Source: Alphaproteobacteria bacterium (GTDB taxonomy: Bacteria > Pseudomonadota > Alphaproteobacteria > ATCC43930 > CGMCC-115725). From it: a stretch of DNA of 10,641 bases. The notes below the pieces were generated by a model that saw only the letters and a list, made by a program, of their open reading frames with translations, had not been told where the DNA came from and ran no database searches. The stretch spans positions 1 to 10,641 of the forward strand of contig JAFMSA010000091.1 in NCBI GenBank assembly GCA_017353855.1, in the 5' to 3' direction. Shown piece by piece: positions 1 to 6,487 of the stretch. A program made the position numbers and the translations under genes. Each line of letters starts with the position of its first letter. Position 1 is the stretch's first letter.

Positions 1-1404
1 GCAATGATGCCTCAGGGCGGGGCAGCGGCGCGGGCCGAGCAGCTTGCGACATTGCGGGTGATTGCGCACCAGCAGCTGACAGCGCCCGAAATCGATGAGC
101 TGCTGAGCGAGGCCGAGGCGGGAGGCGATGCGCTCGGCTCATGGCAACGTGGCAATTTGCGGGAAATGCGCCGGCGTTGGCTTCACGCGGCAGCCGTTCC
201 GGACGGGCTCGTCGAAGCCCGATCGCGCGCCTGTTCGCAATGCGAGGCGGTATGGCGCACAGCCCGTTTGCAGGACGATTTCGCCGCCGTGCTTCCCGGC
301 CTTGAGCGGGTGCTCCGGTTGGAGCGCGAGATTGCGGCAATGAAGGCCGAACGGCTGGGGAGGAGCCCCTACGAAGCGCTCCTCGACCGATATGAGCCGG
401 GCGGTTCAGTCGCGATGATCGATTGCCTGTTCGACGAAGTTGCGGGCTTCCTGCCTGATCTCCTCGAGGCAGTACTGATCCGCCAGGCGGAGCGGCCATC
501 GCCACCCGCACCGTCCGGGCCCTTCCCGGTCGAGACACAGCGCCGTGTGGCCGTGAAGTTGATGGAGCGGATCGGTTTCAGTTTCGCGCATGGCCGGCTC
601 GATGTCAGTGCTCACCCGTTCTGCGGCGGCACGCCCGAGGATGTGCGGATCACGACCCGATATACCGAAGACGATTTTGCGCAGGCGCTGATGGGCGTGC
701 TGCACGAGACCGGCCATGCGCTTTACCAGCGCGGCCTTCCCGCCGAATGGCGGTTGCAGCCGGTCGGACGCGCCCGCGGCATGGCAATCCACGAGAGCCA
801 GTCGCTGCTGCTCGAGATGCAGGTGTGCCGCAGCTGCGCGTTTTTGACCTACGCTGCGCCGATCCTGCGCGAGGCGTTCGGCGGCCACGGCCCGGCCTGG
901 GAGGTCGAAGCCCTTTATCGGCGCCAGATCCAAGTTCGGCGCGGCTTGATCCGCGTCGATGCCGACGAGGTGAGCTACCCCGCGCACGTGATTGCGCGAT
1001 ACCGGCTGGAGCGGGCGATGCTCGTGGGCGATCTCGCACCGGCCGACCTTCCCGGGGCGTGGGCCGAAGGCCTGCGCGCGCTGCTCGGTGTGGCGCCCGA
1101 CAATGATCGCGAGGGCTGCCTGCAGGACATCCACTGGTATGACGGGAACTGGGGTTATTTCCCGACCTATACGCTCGGCGCGCTGATCGCAGCTCAACTT
1201 TTCGAGAGTGCGCAGCGCGATATCCCGAATTTGATGCAGGCGATCGCCGCAGGGGAATTTTGGCTGCTGCTTGGCTGGCTGCGCGACCGCGTACACGCGC
1301 AAGGCTCGCTCCTGTCAACCGCCGAGCTCGTCGAAGGGGCCACCGGCCGGCCGCTCGGGACGGCAAGTTTTGAGCGCCATTTGCGACAGCGTTACCTTGT
1401 TTAG
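1..1404 (+). CDS. Carboxypeptidase Taq family (M32) zinc metallocarboxypeptidase, 5'-truncated by the window
   Basis: M32 enzymes are cytoplasmic metal-dependent carboxypeptidases that remove C-terminal residues from peptides. Numbering from the ATG at 4, the zinc site is HETGH at 234-238 with the third ligand Glu264 in HESQS; the 30-residue spacing is the one I recall for the family. Other M32 signatures are HPF at 204-206, DVRIT at 213-217 and the C-terminal TGRPL...FERHLRQRY block, so the 3' end is complete. The 466 residues from this ATG fall short of the usual roughly 500. The opening MMPQGG...ARAEQLATL matches an internal family block that normally follows a conserved 'WD..T' segment, and the frame is open through base 1. 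The true start is therefore upstream and the Met codons at 4 and 7 are internal. A 50-base gap separates the gene from egtB on the same strand, so cotranscription is possible. The family call is secure; the physiological substrate is unknown. Confidence 0.93.
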   Translation, partial: AMMPQGGAAARAEQLATLRVIAHQQLTAPEIDELLSEAEAGGDALGSWQRGNLREMRRRWLHAAAVPDGLVEARSRACSQCEAVWRTARLQDDFAAVLPGLERVLRLEREIAAMKAERLGRSPYEALLDRYEPGGSVAMIDCLFDEVAGFLPDLLEAVLIRQAERPSPPAPSGPFPVETQRRVAVKLMERIGFSFAHGRLDVSAHPFCGGTPEDVRITTRYTEDDFAQALMGVLHETGHALYQRGLPAEWRLQPVGRARGMAIHESQSLLLEMQVCRSCAFLTYAAPILREAFGGHGPAWEVEALYRRQIQVRRGLIRVDADEVSYPAHVIARYRLERAMLVGDLAPADLPGAWAEGLRALLGVAPDNDREGCLQDIHWYDGNWGYFPTYTLGALIAAQLFESAQRDIPNLMQAIAAGEFWLLLGWLRDRVHAQGSLLSTAELVEGATGRPLGTASFERHLRQRYLV

Positions 1405-1454
1405 CGAAACTGCTGAGCTGTTCGCGCGTTAGTCCGGGCATCGCAACAGGGTTT

Positions 1455-2771
1455 GTGGGGGATGCCGTGCTTGAAATTGCGACAGGAGAGAGTGCTTGCG
1501 GTGCGGATCGTCGACCGGCGCTTGAGCGCTTCGCCATAATACGAGGGGCGAGCGAGGAGCTGACCGCAAATCTGACGCCGGAAGACCAGTCGATCCAGTC
1601 AATGCCGGATGTCAGCCCGACGAAATGGCACCTTGCGCACACGTCGTGGTTCTTCGAAACGTTCATTCTGACGCGGTTCGACGGGGAATATCGCGTATTC
1701 GATCCCGCTTTTGCGTACCTGTTCAACTCCTATTACGAGGCGGCGGGCCCGCGGCATCCGCGGCCCCAGCGTGGGCTGTTGTCGCGTCCGGCGGCCGATA
1801 TCGTTGCCGCTTACCGCGACCACGTAACCGCCGGCATGAACCGGCTGATCGAGCACGCCGCCGAGCCCGTATGGGACGGGCTCGCCCCGCTGCTCGAGCT
1901 CGGAGTGCAGCACGAGCAGCAGCATCAGGAGCTGATCCTGATGGATATCAAGCATGTCTTCTCGTCCAATCCTCTGTTGCCGGCCTATGAGGCGCCCCGG
2001 CTGCATGCGCAAGCCTCGACGTCCCCTCTGGCCTGGGTCGACTTCGCCGGTGGGCTGAAGGAGATCGGGCATCACGGAACCGATTTCGCGTTCGACAACG
2101 AGACACCGCGCCACAAGGTCTGGCTCGAACCGTTTCGTCTCGCCGCACGTCCGGTGACTTGCGGTGAATATCTCGGATTCGTCGAAGACGGCGGCTACAC
2201 ACGCCCCGAATTCTGGTTGTCCGACGGCTGGGCAGCGGTTTGCGAACTGGGCTGGCAGGCGCCGCTCTACTGGCTGCGTGACGGCGAGCAGTGGTCGATC
2301 TTCACGCTGGCCGGTCGTCGCCGGCTGGACCCCGCCGAGCCGGTTTGCCATGTCAGCTTCTACGAGGCCGATGCGTTCGCCAAATGGGCCGGAAAACGGC
2401 TCCCCACCGAAGCCGAATGGGAAACCGCAGCGGAAGGGGTGCAGCTCTGCGGCAATTTCGCCGATCGCAGATATTTCCATCCCTGTGCGTACGAGCAGGC
2501 GGGGCCGGCGGCCAGAGAACCCCGCTTGTCTCAGCTGTTCGGCGATGTTTGGGAATGGACCGCGAGCCCCTACATCCCCTATCCGCGCTTTCGTGCGGCC
2601 CCCGGGGCGGTCGGCGAGTACAACGGAAAGTTCATGTGCAACCAGATGGTGCTCCGCGGCGGCGCCGCGGTCACGCCGGGGGGGCACGTCAGAGCGACTT
2701 ATCGCAACTTTTTCCCGCCCTCGGCACGTTGGGCCTTCGCCGGGTTGCGGCTGGCGGAGGACTGCGGATGA
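1455..2771 (+). CDS. egtB: Ergothioneine biosynthesis sulfoxide synthase EgtB
   Basis: EgtB is a non-haem iron enzyme that couples O2 activation to C-S bond formation between hercynine and a thiol (cysteine or gamma-glutamylcysteine). The 438-residue product has an N-terminal DinB-like domain (about 25-185) and a C-terminal formylglycine-generating-enzyme (FGE-sulfatase) domain (about 190-435). Predicted iron ligands are His62 in LAHTSW and the pair His153/His157 in HEQQHQEL. The FGE part shows RLPTEAEWE (316-323 region), LFGDVWEWTASPY, RGGA and the terminal FAGLRLA. Tyr93-Tyr94 in NSYYEA resemble the active-site tyrosines of type II EgtB. No ATG is available before the conserved TPEDQ..QSMPD..SPTKWHLAH block. 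The start is GTG at 1455 or GTG at 1467; the latter has GGGGGA at 1457-1462 but only 4 bases of spacing. The last codons overlap egtD (ATGA), indicating translational coupling. The N-terminal start is the only real uncertainty. Confidence 0.95.
   Translation: MGDAVLEIATGESACGADRRPALERFAIIRGASEELTANLTPEDQSIQSMPDVSPTKWHLAHTSWFFETFILTRFDGEYRVFDPAFAYLFNSYYEAAGPRHPRPQRGLLSRPAADIVAAYRDHVTAGMNRLIEHAAEPVWDGLAPLLELGVQHEQQHQELILMDIKHVFSSNPLLPAYEAPRLHAQASTSPLAWVDFAGGLKEIGHHGTDFAFDNETPRHKVWLEPFRLAARPVTCGEYLGFVEDGGYTRPEFWLSDGWAAVCELGWQAPLYWLRDGEQWSIFTLAGRRRLDPAEPVCHVSFYEADAFAKWAGKRLPTEAEWETAAEGVQLCGNFADRRYFHPCAYEQAGPAAREPRLSQLFGDVWEWTASPYIPYPRFRAAPGAVGEYNGKFMCNQMVLRGGAAVTPGGHVRATYRNFFPPSARWAFAGLRLAEDCG
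2756..2761 (+). promoter_or_regulatory. Ribosome binding site of egtD inside the 3' end of egtB
   Basis: GGAGGA sits 6 bases before the ATG at 2768. It fixes the egtD start and argues against a longer N-terminal extension reading back into egtB in another frame. Confidence 0.8.
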
Positions 2772-3736
2772 TCAACGATTCCCGCTTTGCATTTTATGAC
2801 TTGGCTCCCGGGGAAGAAAACTTCCGCGATGCCGTGCTGTGCGGGCTGGACCGCGCCCGCAAGGCGATCCCCTGCAAGTTCTTTTACGATACGCGCGGCT
2901 CCTGGCTGTTCGAGGAGATCTGTCGACTCCCCGAATATTATCCGACCCGTACCGAGATCGCGATTCTCAAAGAGTACTCTGGTGATATCGCGGCCCGGAT
3001 TGGTCCGCACGGCCGCCTGATCGAGTTTGGCAGCGGCGCCAGTCAGAAGGTGCGCATCCTTCTGCGGGCGCTCGACCGGCCCGCGGCTTATGTGCCGGTC
3101 GATATCTCACGCGAGCATCTGCGTAGTGCGGCCACCGGTCTTGCCGAGGACTTTCCATCGGTCCCCGTCATCGCCGTGTGCGCTGACTACACGCGCCCTT
3201 TCGCGCTGCCGCCGCTGCCCGGTGCCAGAGGTAAGCGCGTCGGGTTTTTCCCCGGGTCGACGATCGGGAATTTCGAGCCTGATGCAGCGGTGGCCTTTCT
3301 TGCCAATTATGCCAACGTCCTCGGTCCCGGCGGGGAGATGCTCATCGGGGTCGATCTGAAGAAGGACCCCGAGATCCTCGAAGCCGCTTACAACGACCGG
3401 GCGGGAGTCACGGCGGCGTTCAACCTCAACCTGCTCGAACGCATCAACCGGGAGCTCGACGGAGATCTCGATATCGACCGCTTCGAACACGTAGCCTTCT
3501 ACAACCCGGCCGAAGGCCGGGTCGAAATCTACATCCGCAGTCAGGCCGAACAGTTCGCCCAGATCGCCGGGAAGCGGTTTCGCTTCGCCGACGGCGAACT
3601 CATCCACACCGAATACTCATATAAATACGCGGCAGCGGAATTTCGTGCTCTGGCGGCGCATGCGGGGTTCCGTCCCGTCGACACCTGGACAGACGCGGGC
3701 GAACTGTTCAGCGTGCATTATTTCCGGTTGCGCTGA
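2768..3736 (+). CDS. egtD: L-histidine N(alpha)-methyltransferase EgtD
   Basis: EgtD uses three S-adenosylmethionine molecules to convert histidine to hercynine (N-alpha-trimethylhistidine), the first step of ergothioneine synthesis and the substrate of EgtB. The 322-residue length is normal for the family. Visible motifs are LPEYYPTRTE (54-63), the SAM-binding EFGSGASQK (86-94), PGSTIGNF (162-169), VDLKKD (195-200), YND..GVTAAFN (208-219) and TEYSYK (281-286). By comparison with what I recall of the Mycobacterium smegmatis enzyme, Asn168 and Tyr208 would bind the histidine carboxylate/amine, and Glu282 and Ser284 the imidazole ring; all four are present. The start ATG at 2768 overlaps the egtB stop (2769-2771) and has a strong ribosome binding site. 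Downstream the gene is convergent with the SDR gene, with 9 bases between the stops and no visible hairpin terminator. Identification is very secure. Confidence 0.97.
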   Translation: MINDSRFAFYDLAPGEENFRDAVLCGLDRARKAIPCKFFYDTRGSWLFEEICRLPEYYPTRTEIAILKEYSGDIAARIGPHGRLIEFGSGASQKVRILLRALDRPAAYVPVDISREHLRSAATGLAEDFPSVPVIAVCADYTRPFALPPLPGARGKRVGFFPGSTIGNFEPDAAVAFLANYANVLGPGGEMLIGVDLKKDPEILEAAYNDRAGVTAAFNLNLLERINRELDGDLDIDRFEHVAFYNPAEGRVEIYIRSQAEQFAQIAGKRFRFADGELIHTEYSYKYAAAEFRALAAHAGFRPVDTWTDAGELFSVHYFRLR

Positions 3737-3745
3737 GCGAACGCC

Positions 3746-4522
3746 CTACGCGGTGGATGCGCCGTCGACGGGCAGCGCCGCCCCGGAGACGAAAGAAGCC
3801 TCGTCCGAAATCAGAAACAGCGCGGCGTTCGCGATCTCCTCGGGCTTCCCGGTGCGGCCCATCGGGTTTTGCTGACCGCGCAGCCGGACGAGCGTCTCCT
3901 TGTCCTGCCCGGCGGTGCGCTGCTGGTCCGGACGCGCGACAAACACGCGCAGCATAGGCGTGTCAATCGGGCCGGGGCAGACGGCATTGACGCGGATCTC
4001 GGGCGCCAGCCGCTTGGCAAGCGAGCGCACAAAGCCCACGATCCCGAACTTGGCCATCGAATAGATCGGACTGAATGCCGAGCCCTGAATTCCCGACGTC
4101 GAGGCCGTGTAAAGAAGGCTGCCGCCGCCGCGCGCCCGCATTTCCGGTATCGCCGCCTCGGTTGTCACCAGCACCGTGCGCAGGTTGAGATCGATCGCGA
4201 TCTCGAAATCCGCCATATCGATTCCTTCGACAGCGGCGGGGCCGGGATGCCCGACATGGTTCCACACGAAATCCAGTCCGCCGAACGCATTGGCGGTGCG
4301 CCGCACGACGCCGCGGGCGAATTCGTCTTCGCGTAAATCGCCGACCAGGCCGAGCGCGCGGCCACCTGCTGCCGTGATCTCTGCGACCACCGCGTCGACA
4401 CCCGGCTGGTCAATGTCGACGACCCCGACCGCTGCTCCCTCGCGCGCGAAGCGGATCGCACCTGCCCGGCCCATTCCCGAAGCAGCCGCCGTCACGATGC
4501 CGATTTTTCCGTCAAGCCGCAT
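3746..4522 (-). CDS. SDR family NAD(P)-dependent oxidoreductase
   Basis: This is a 258-residue classical short-chain dehydrogenase/reductase, a Rossmann-fold enzyme reducing or oxidising a carbonyl/hydroxyl group. The nucleotide-binding motif is TAAASGMG (11-18), where the family normally has TGxxxGxG, so the first Gly is Ala12. Asp36 in VVDID at the end of strand 2 favours NAD(H) over NADP(H). The catalytic set is Asn113, Ser141, Tyr154 and Lys158 (YSMAK). The usual NNAG is NHVG at 88-91. PGPIDTPM (183-190) and the terminal SFVSGAALPVDGA are typical of classical SDRs. The start ATG (4520-4522) lies inside the end of the upstream acyl-CoA synthetase gene on the same strand, a 31-base overlap, so the two are probably one transcript. 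A role in fatty-acid or isoprenoid-type acyl metabolism would fit the neighbour, but the substrate is not readable from sequence. Confidence 0.92.
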   Translation of the reverse strand: MRLDGKIGIVTAAASGMGRAGAIRFAREGAAVGVVDIDQPGVDAVVAEITAAGGRALGLVGDLREDEFARGVVRRTANAFGGLDFVWNHVGHPGPAAVEGIDMADFEIAIDLNLRTVLVTTEAAIPEMRARGGGSLLYTASTSGIQGSAFSPIYSMAKFGIVGFVRSLAKRLAPEIRVNAVCPGPIDTPMLRVFVARPDQQRTAGQDKETLVRLRGQQNPMGRTGKPEEIANAALFLISDEASFVSGAALPVDGASTA

Positions 4523-6360
4523 GCTTCCCTCTCCGTCAATCTGCCGCGGAGGACCGGCGCCTCCAGCGCGGACACCTTTGATTCGTAGAGCGCGTCGAGC
4601 GCGGCGCCGTACACCTCGCGAATGACATGGCGTTTGATTTTCAGCGTCGGGGTCATCTGGCCGTTGGTGGTCGTAAACGGCTCCGTCGCGATGACAAAGC
4701 GGCGCACCCTCTGGCTCGCCGAAAGGGTTTGGTTGACGCGGCTGACGGCGGCGCCGATCGCCTTGTTAAACCCGGGATCGGTCGCGAGCGCAGTCAGATC
4801 CGCGGCGGTGCCGCCTTGCGCGGCAAACCCGGCAACGAAAGCGGGATCGGGAGCCAGCACGGCGACCAGGTAGGGGTGACGGTCGCCGATCACCATCGCC
4901 TGCGCGATTTCGGGCTGCAGGGTCAGATAGCCTTCCACGCGCGCCGGCGAAATCATCTCCCCTCCCGAGGTCTTGATGAAATCGCGTTTGCGGTCGGTGA
5001 TCCGCAGATAACCATCGTGATCGAGCGAACCGACATCGCCGGTGTGCAGCCAGCCGTCTACGAGCGCCCGGGCGGTCGCCTCCGGATCGTTCCAATAACC
5101 CTTCATGACATTGTCGCCGGTGACGAGGACTTCGCCGTCATCGGCGATGCACACCCGGACCCCGTCGAGCGGCGGTCCGACGGTGTCGGTCCTCGTGCGG
5201 CCCGGTCGATTACAGGTGATCACGGGGCCGGCCTCGGTCTGCCCGTAGCCCTGCAGCAGCCTCACCCCGAGAGCGAGGAAAAATTCTGCGATCTCGGGAT
5301 TTAGCGGCGCGCCGCCCGACACCATGGCCTTGAGCCGTCCGCCGAAGCGGCGGCGAAATTTGGCGCGCACGCTCCGCTCGCACAGTTGATCCAGGACACG
5401 CTCGCCAAGGCTCGGCGTTTGCGACTTCAGCCGCTTGCGGCCAATCGCCAGAGCCCGATCAAACAGCTTCTGCGCAACACCGCCTCTGTGCTCCACCCCG
5501 AGCCGGATCCTCTGATGCATGGTTTCATAAAGCCGCGGAACGGCGGTCATAATCGTCGGGCGCGCCTCGAGCAGATTGGCGGCAAGCGTTTCGGCACCTT
5601 CGGCAAAGTAAATCTGCGCGCCGATCGAGATCGGAAACATCGCACCCGCCGTGTGCTCATAGGAGTGAGACAACGGAAGAAAGCTCAGAAACACGTCATT
5701 GCCGAGTCCGAGTATCTCGAGCACGCGATGCGCGCCCCGGCAGTTCGCCAGAATGTTGCGATGGGTCATCATGACCCCCTTGGGGGTGCCGCCCGTCCCC
5801 GAGGTGTATATCAGGCAGGCGACATCGTCAGGCTCTATCGCCGCGACAACCTCGCCGGTGTCGTCGGCCTGCGCACTGCCGCGGCTGAGCATCTCATCCC
5901 AGGAGAGGAGATCGACGGCGCTTGCCTGCCCCGCCGTAGGCTCCATTGCGATCACCGTTTGCACCGCGTCTACCTGGTTCGCCGCCGCGAGAACACGCCC
6001 GGACAGGGCCGGCTTCGAGACGATCACGGCGCGTGCCGCGCTATTGGCGAAAACGTGCCGATGTTCATCGATGCTGTGCGTGACATAAGCCGGGACAGTG
6101 ATCGCCCCGGCAGACATGATCGCGAAATCGGCAATGATCCATTCCGGCCGATTTTCCGAAACCAGGCCGACGCGCTCACCGCGACCGATCCCGAGCGATC
6201 TGAGCCCGAGAGCGAGCCGCCGGACATCGCGCGCCGCCTGCGCCCAGCTCAGGGGCCGGTAACGCCCCTCCCGCTTCGACCAGAGAAACGGTTTGTCTGC
6301 AAACCGTTCGGCCTGCGCGAAGAACATCGCCGGCAGGCTGCGCCAATTATCGTAATTCAT
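4492..6360 (-). CDS. Long-chain acyl-CoA synthetase (AMP-forming, COG1022-like)
   Basis: The enzyme activates fatty acids to acyl-CoA through an acyl-AMP intermediate, feeding beta-oxidation or lipid synthesis. The 622-residue product is a complete ANL-superfamily adenylating enzyme. It shows the phosphate loop YTSGTGGTPKG (185-195), VSGGAPLNPE (347-356), GYGQTEAG (371-378), GWLHTGD (436-442), the hinge region DRKRDFIKTSGGE (456-468) and the C-terminal TPTLKIKR with candidate catalytic Lys574. The phosphate loop has Gly where many relatives have the second Thr of TSGTTG. The chosen start, ATG at 6358-6360, follows AGGGGGA on the minus strand; the frame is open 14 codons further upstream but without comparable signal. 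The N-terminal MNYDNWRSLPAMF matches the usual beginning of this group. The 3' end overlaps the SDR gene by 31 bases. Chain-length preference cannot be deduced. Confidence 0.93.
   Translation of the reverse strand: MNYDNWRSLPAMFFAQAERFADKPFLWSKREGRYRPLSWAQAARDVRRLALGLRSLGIGRGERVGLVSENRPEWIIADFAIMSAGAITVPAYVTHSIDEHRHVFANSAARAVIVSKPALSGRVLAAANQVDAVQTVIAMEPTAGQASAVDLLSWDEMLSRGSAQADDTGEVVAAIEPDDVACLIYTSGTGGTPKGVMMTHRNILANCRGAHRVLEILGLGNDVFLSFLPLSHSYEHTAGAMFPISIGAQIYFAEGAETLAANLLEARPTIMTAVPRLYETMHQRIRLGVEHRGGVAQKLFDRALAIGRKRLKSQTPSLGERVLDQLCERSVRAKFRRRFGGRLKAMVSGGAPLNPEIAEFFLALGVRLLQGYGQTEAGPVITCNRPGRTRTDTVGPPLDGVRVCIADDGEVLVTGDNVMKGYWNDPEATARALVDGWLHTGDVGSLDHDGYLRITDRKRDFIKTSGGEMISPARVEGYLTLQPEIAQAMVIGDRHPYLVAVLAPDPAFVAGFAAQGGTAADLTALATDPGFNKAIGAAVSRVNQTLSASQRVRRFVIATEPFTTTNGQMTPTLKIKRHVIREVYGAALDALYESKVSALEAPVLRGRLTEREACGLTEKSAS
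4526..4534 (-). promoter_or_regulatory. Ribosome binding site of the SDR gene
   Basis: On the minus strand GGAGAGGGA precedes the ATG at 4522. The GGAG part is 8 bases away, a good Shine-Dalgarno distance. It lies within the coding sequence of the acyl-CoA synthetase and supports the overlapping start. Confidence 0.65.
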
Positions 6361-6363
6361 CTG

Positions 6364-6370
6364 TCCCCCT
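6364..6370 (-). promoter_or_regulatory. Ribosome binding site of the acyl-CoA synthetase gene
   Basis: The minus strand reads AGGGGGA followed by CAG and ATG. The purine run ends 3 bases before the start codon, a little close. It is still the only such run near the candidate starts and decides for the ATG at 6360 over an upstream in-frame ATG at 6402. Confidence 0.6.
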
Positions 6371-6392
6371 GAGGTCGCGATGTTTCTACGGG

Positions 6393-6422
6393 TTTCAAGC
6401 AAATGGGGAAAGCCGCTTCAAA
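6393..6422. repeat. Imperfect inverted repeat, operator-like
   Basis: The half sites TTTCAAGC (6393-6400) and GCTTCAAA (6415-6422) are inverted copies matching at 7 of 8 positions. They are separated by 14 bases, so their centres are 22 bases (about two helical turns) apart. The repeat lies just upstream of the acyl-CoA synthetase start. It could bind a dimeric regulator or be chance; no known operator was recognised. Confidence 0.25.
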
Positions 6423-6487
6423 GGTTTTTGGTGTTAACTTCCGCCACGGGGCCTATATCCACACTTGCTAACGAACGGGGTCGTGCA

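Larger units (their letters stand above)
6361..6487. promoter_or_regulatory. Divergent intergenic region between the acyl-CoA synthetase and oligoendopeptidase genes
   Basis: These 127 bases separate two divergently transcribed genes and must hold at least one promoter in each direction unless transcription enters from outside. The part around 6420-6440 (AAGGTTTTTGGTGTTAACTT) is clearly richer in A and T than the surroundings. I could not find a -35/-10 pair close to consensus: TTGGTG (6428-6433) with TATATC (6454-6459) has a 20-base spacer, which is too long. An imperfect inverted repeat (6393-6422) lies on the synthetase side. Presence of promoters is inferred from gene orientation. Confidence 0.45.

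Noticed and set aside
406..1302. Long open frame on the minus strand opposite the M32 gene
   Set aside because: No recognisable domain, and the plus strand carries clear M32 motifs throughout. Long antisense frames are common in GC-rich coding DNA.
650..1726. 358-codon minus-strand frame spanning the M32/egtB junction
   Set aside because: Arg/Ser/Pro-rich low-complexity translation typical of a shadow frame; it crosses two well-supported genes.
1599..2687. 362-codon minus-strand frame opposite egtB
   Set aside because: No family similarity seen; EgtB motifs cover the same bases on the plus strand.
2291..2767. Possible N-terminal extension of egtD back into egtB
   Set aside because: Translation is Arg-rich and unrelated to EgtD; a strong ribosome binding site and family length place the start at 2768.
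4627..6372. Plus-strand frames opposite the acyl-CoA synthetase (4627-5304 and 5386-6372)
   Set aside because: Shadow translations without domains; the opposite strand has continuous ANL-family motifs.
6361..6402. Start of the acyl-CoA synthetase at 6402
   Set aside because: The 14 extra residues do not match the family and would run through the ribosome binding site of the 6360 start.
6380..6487. Start of the oligoendopeptidase at 6380
   Set aside because: The extra 36 residues look like translated intergenic DNA; family similarity begins after 6488.
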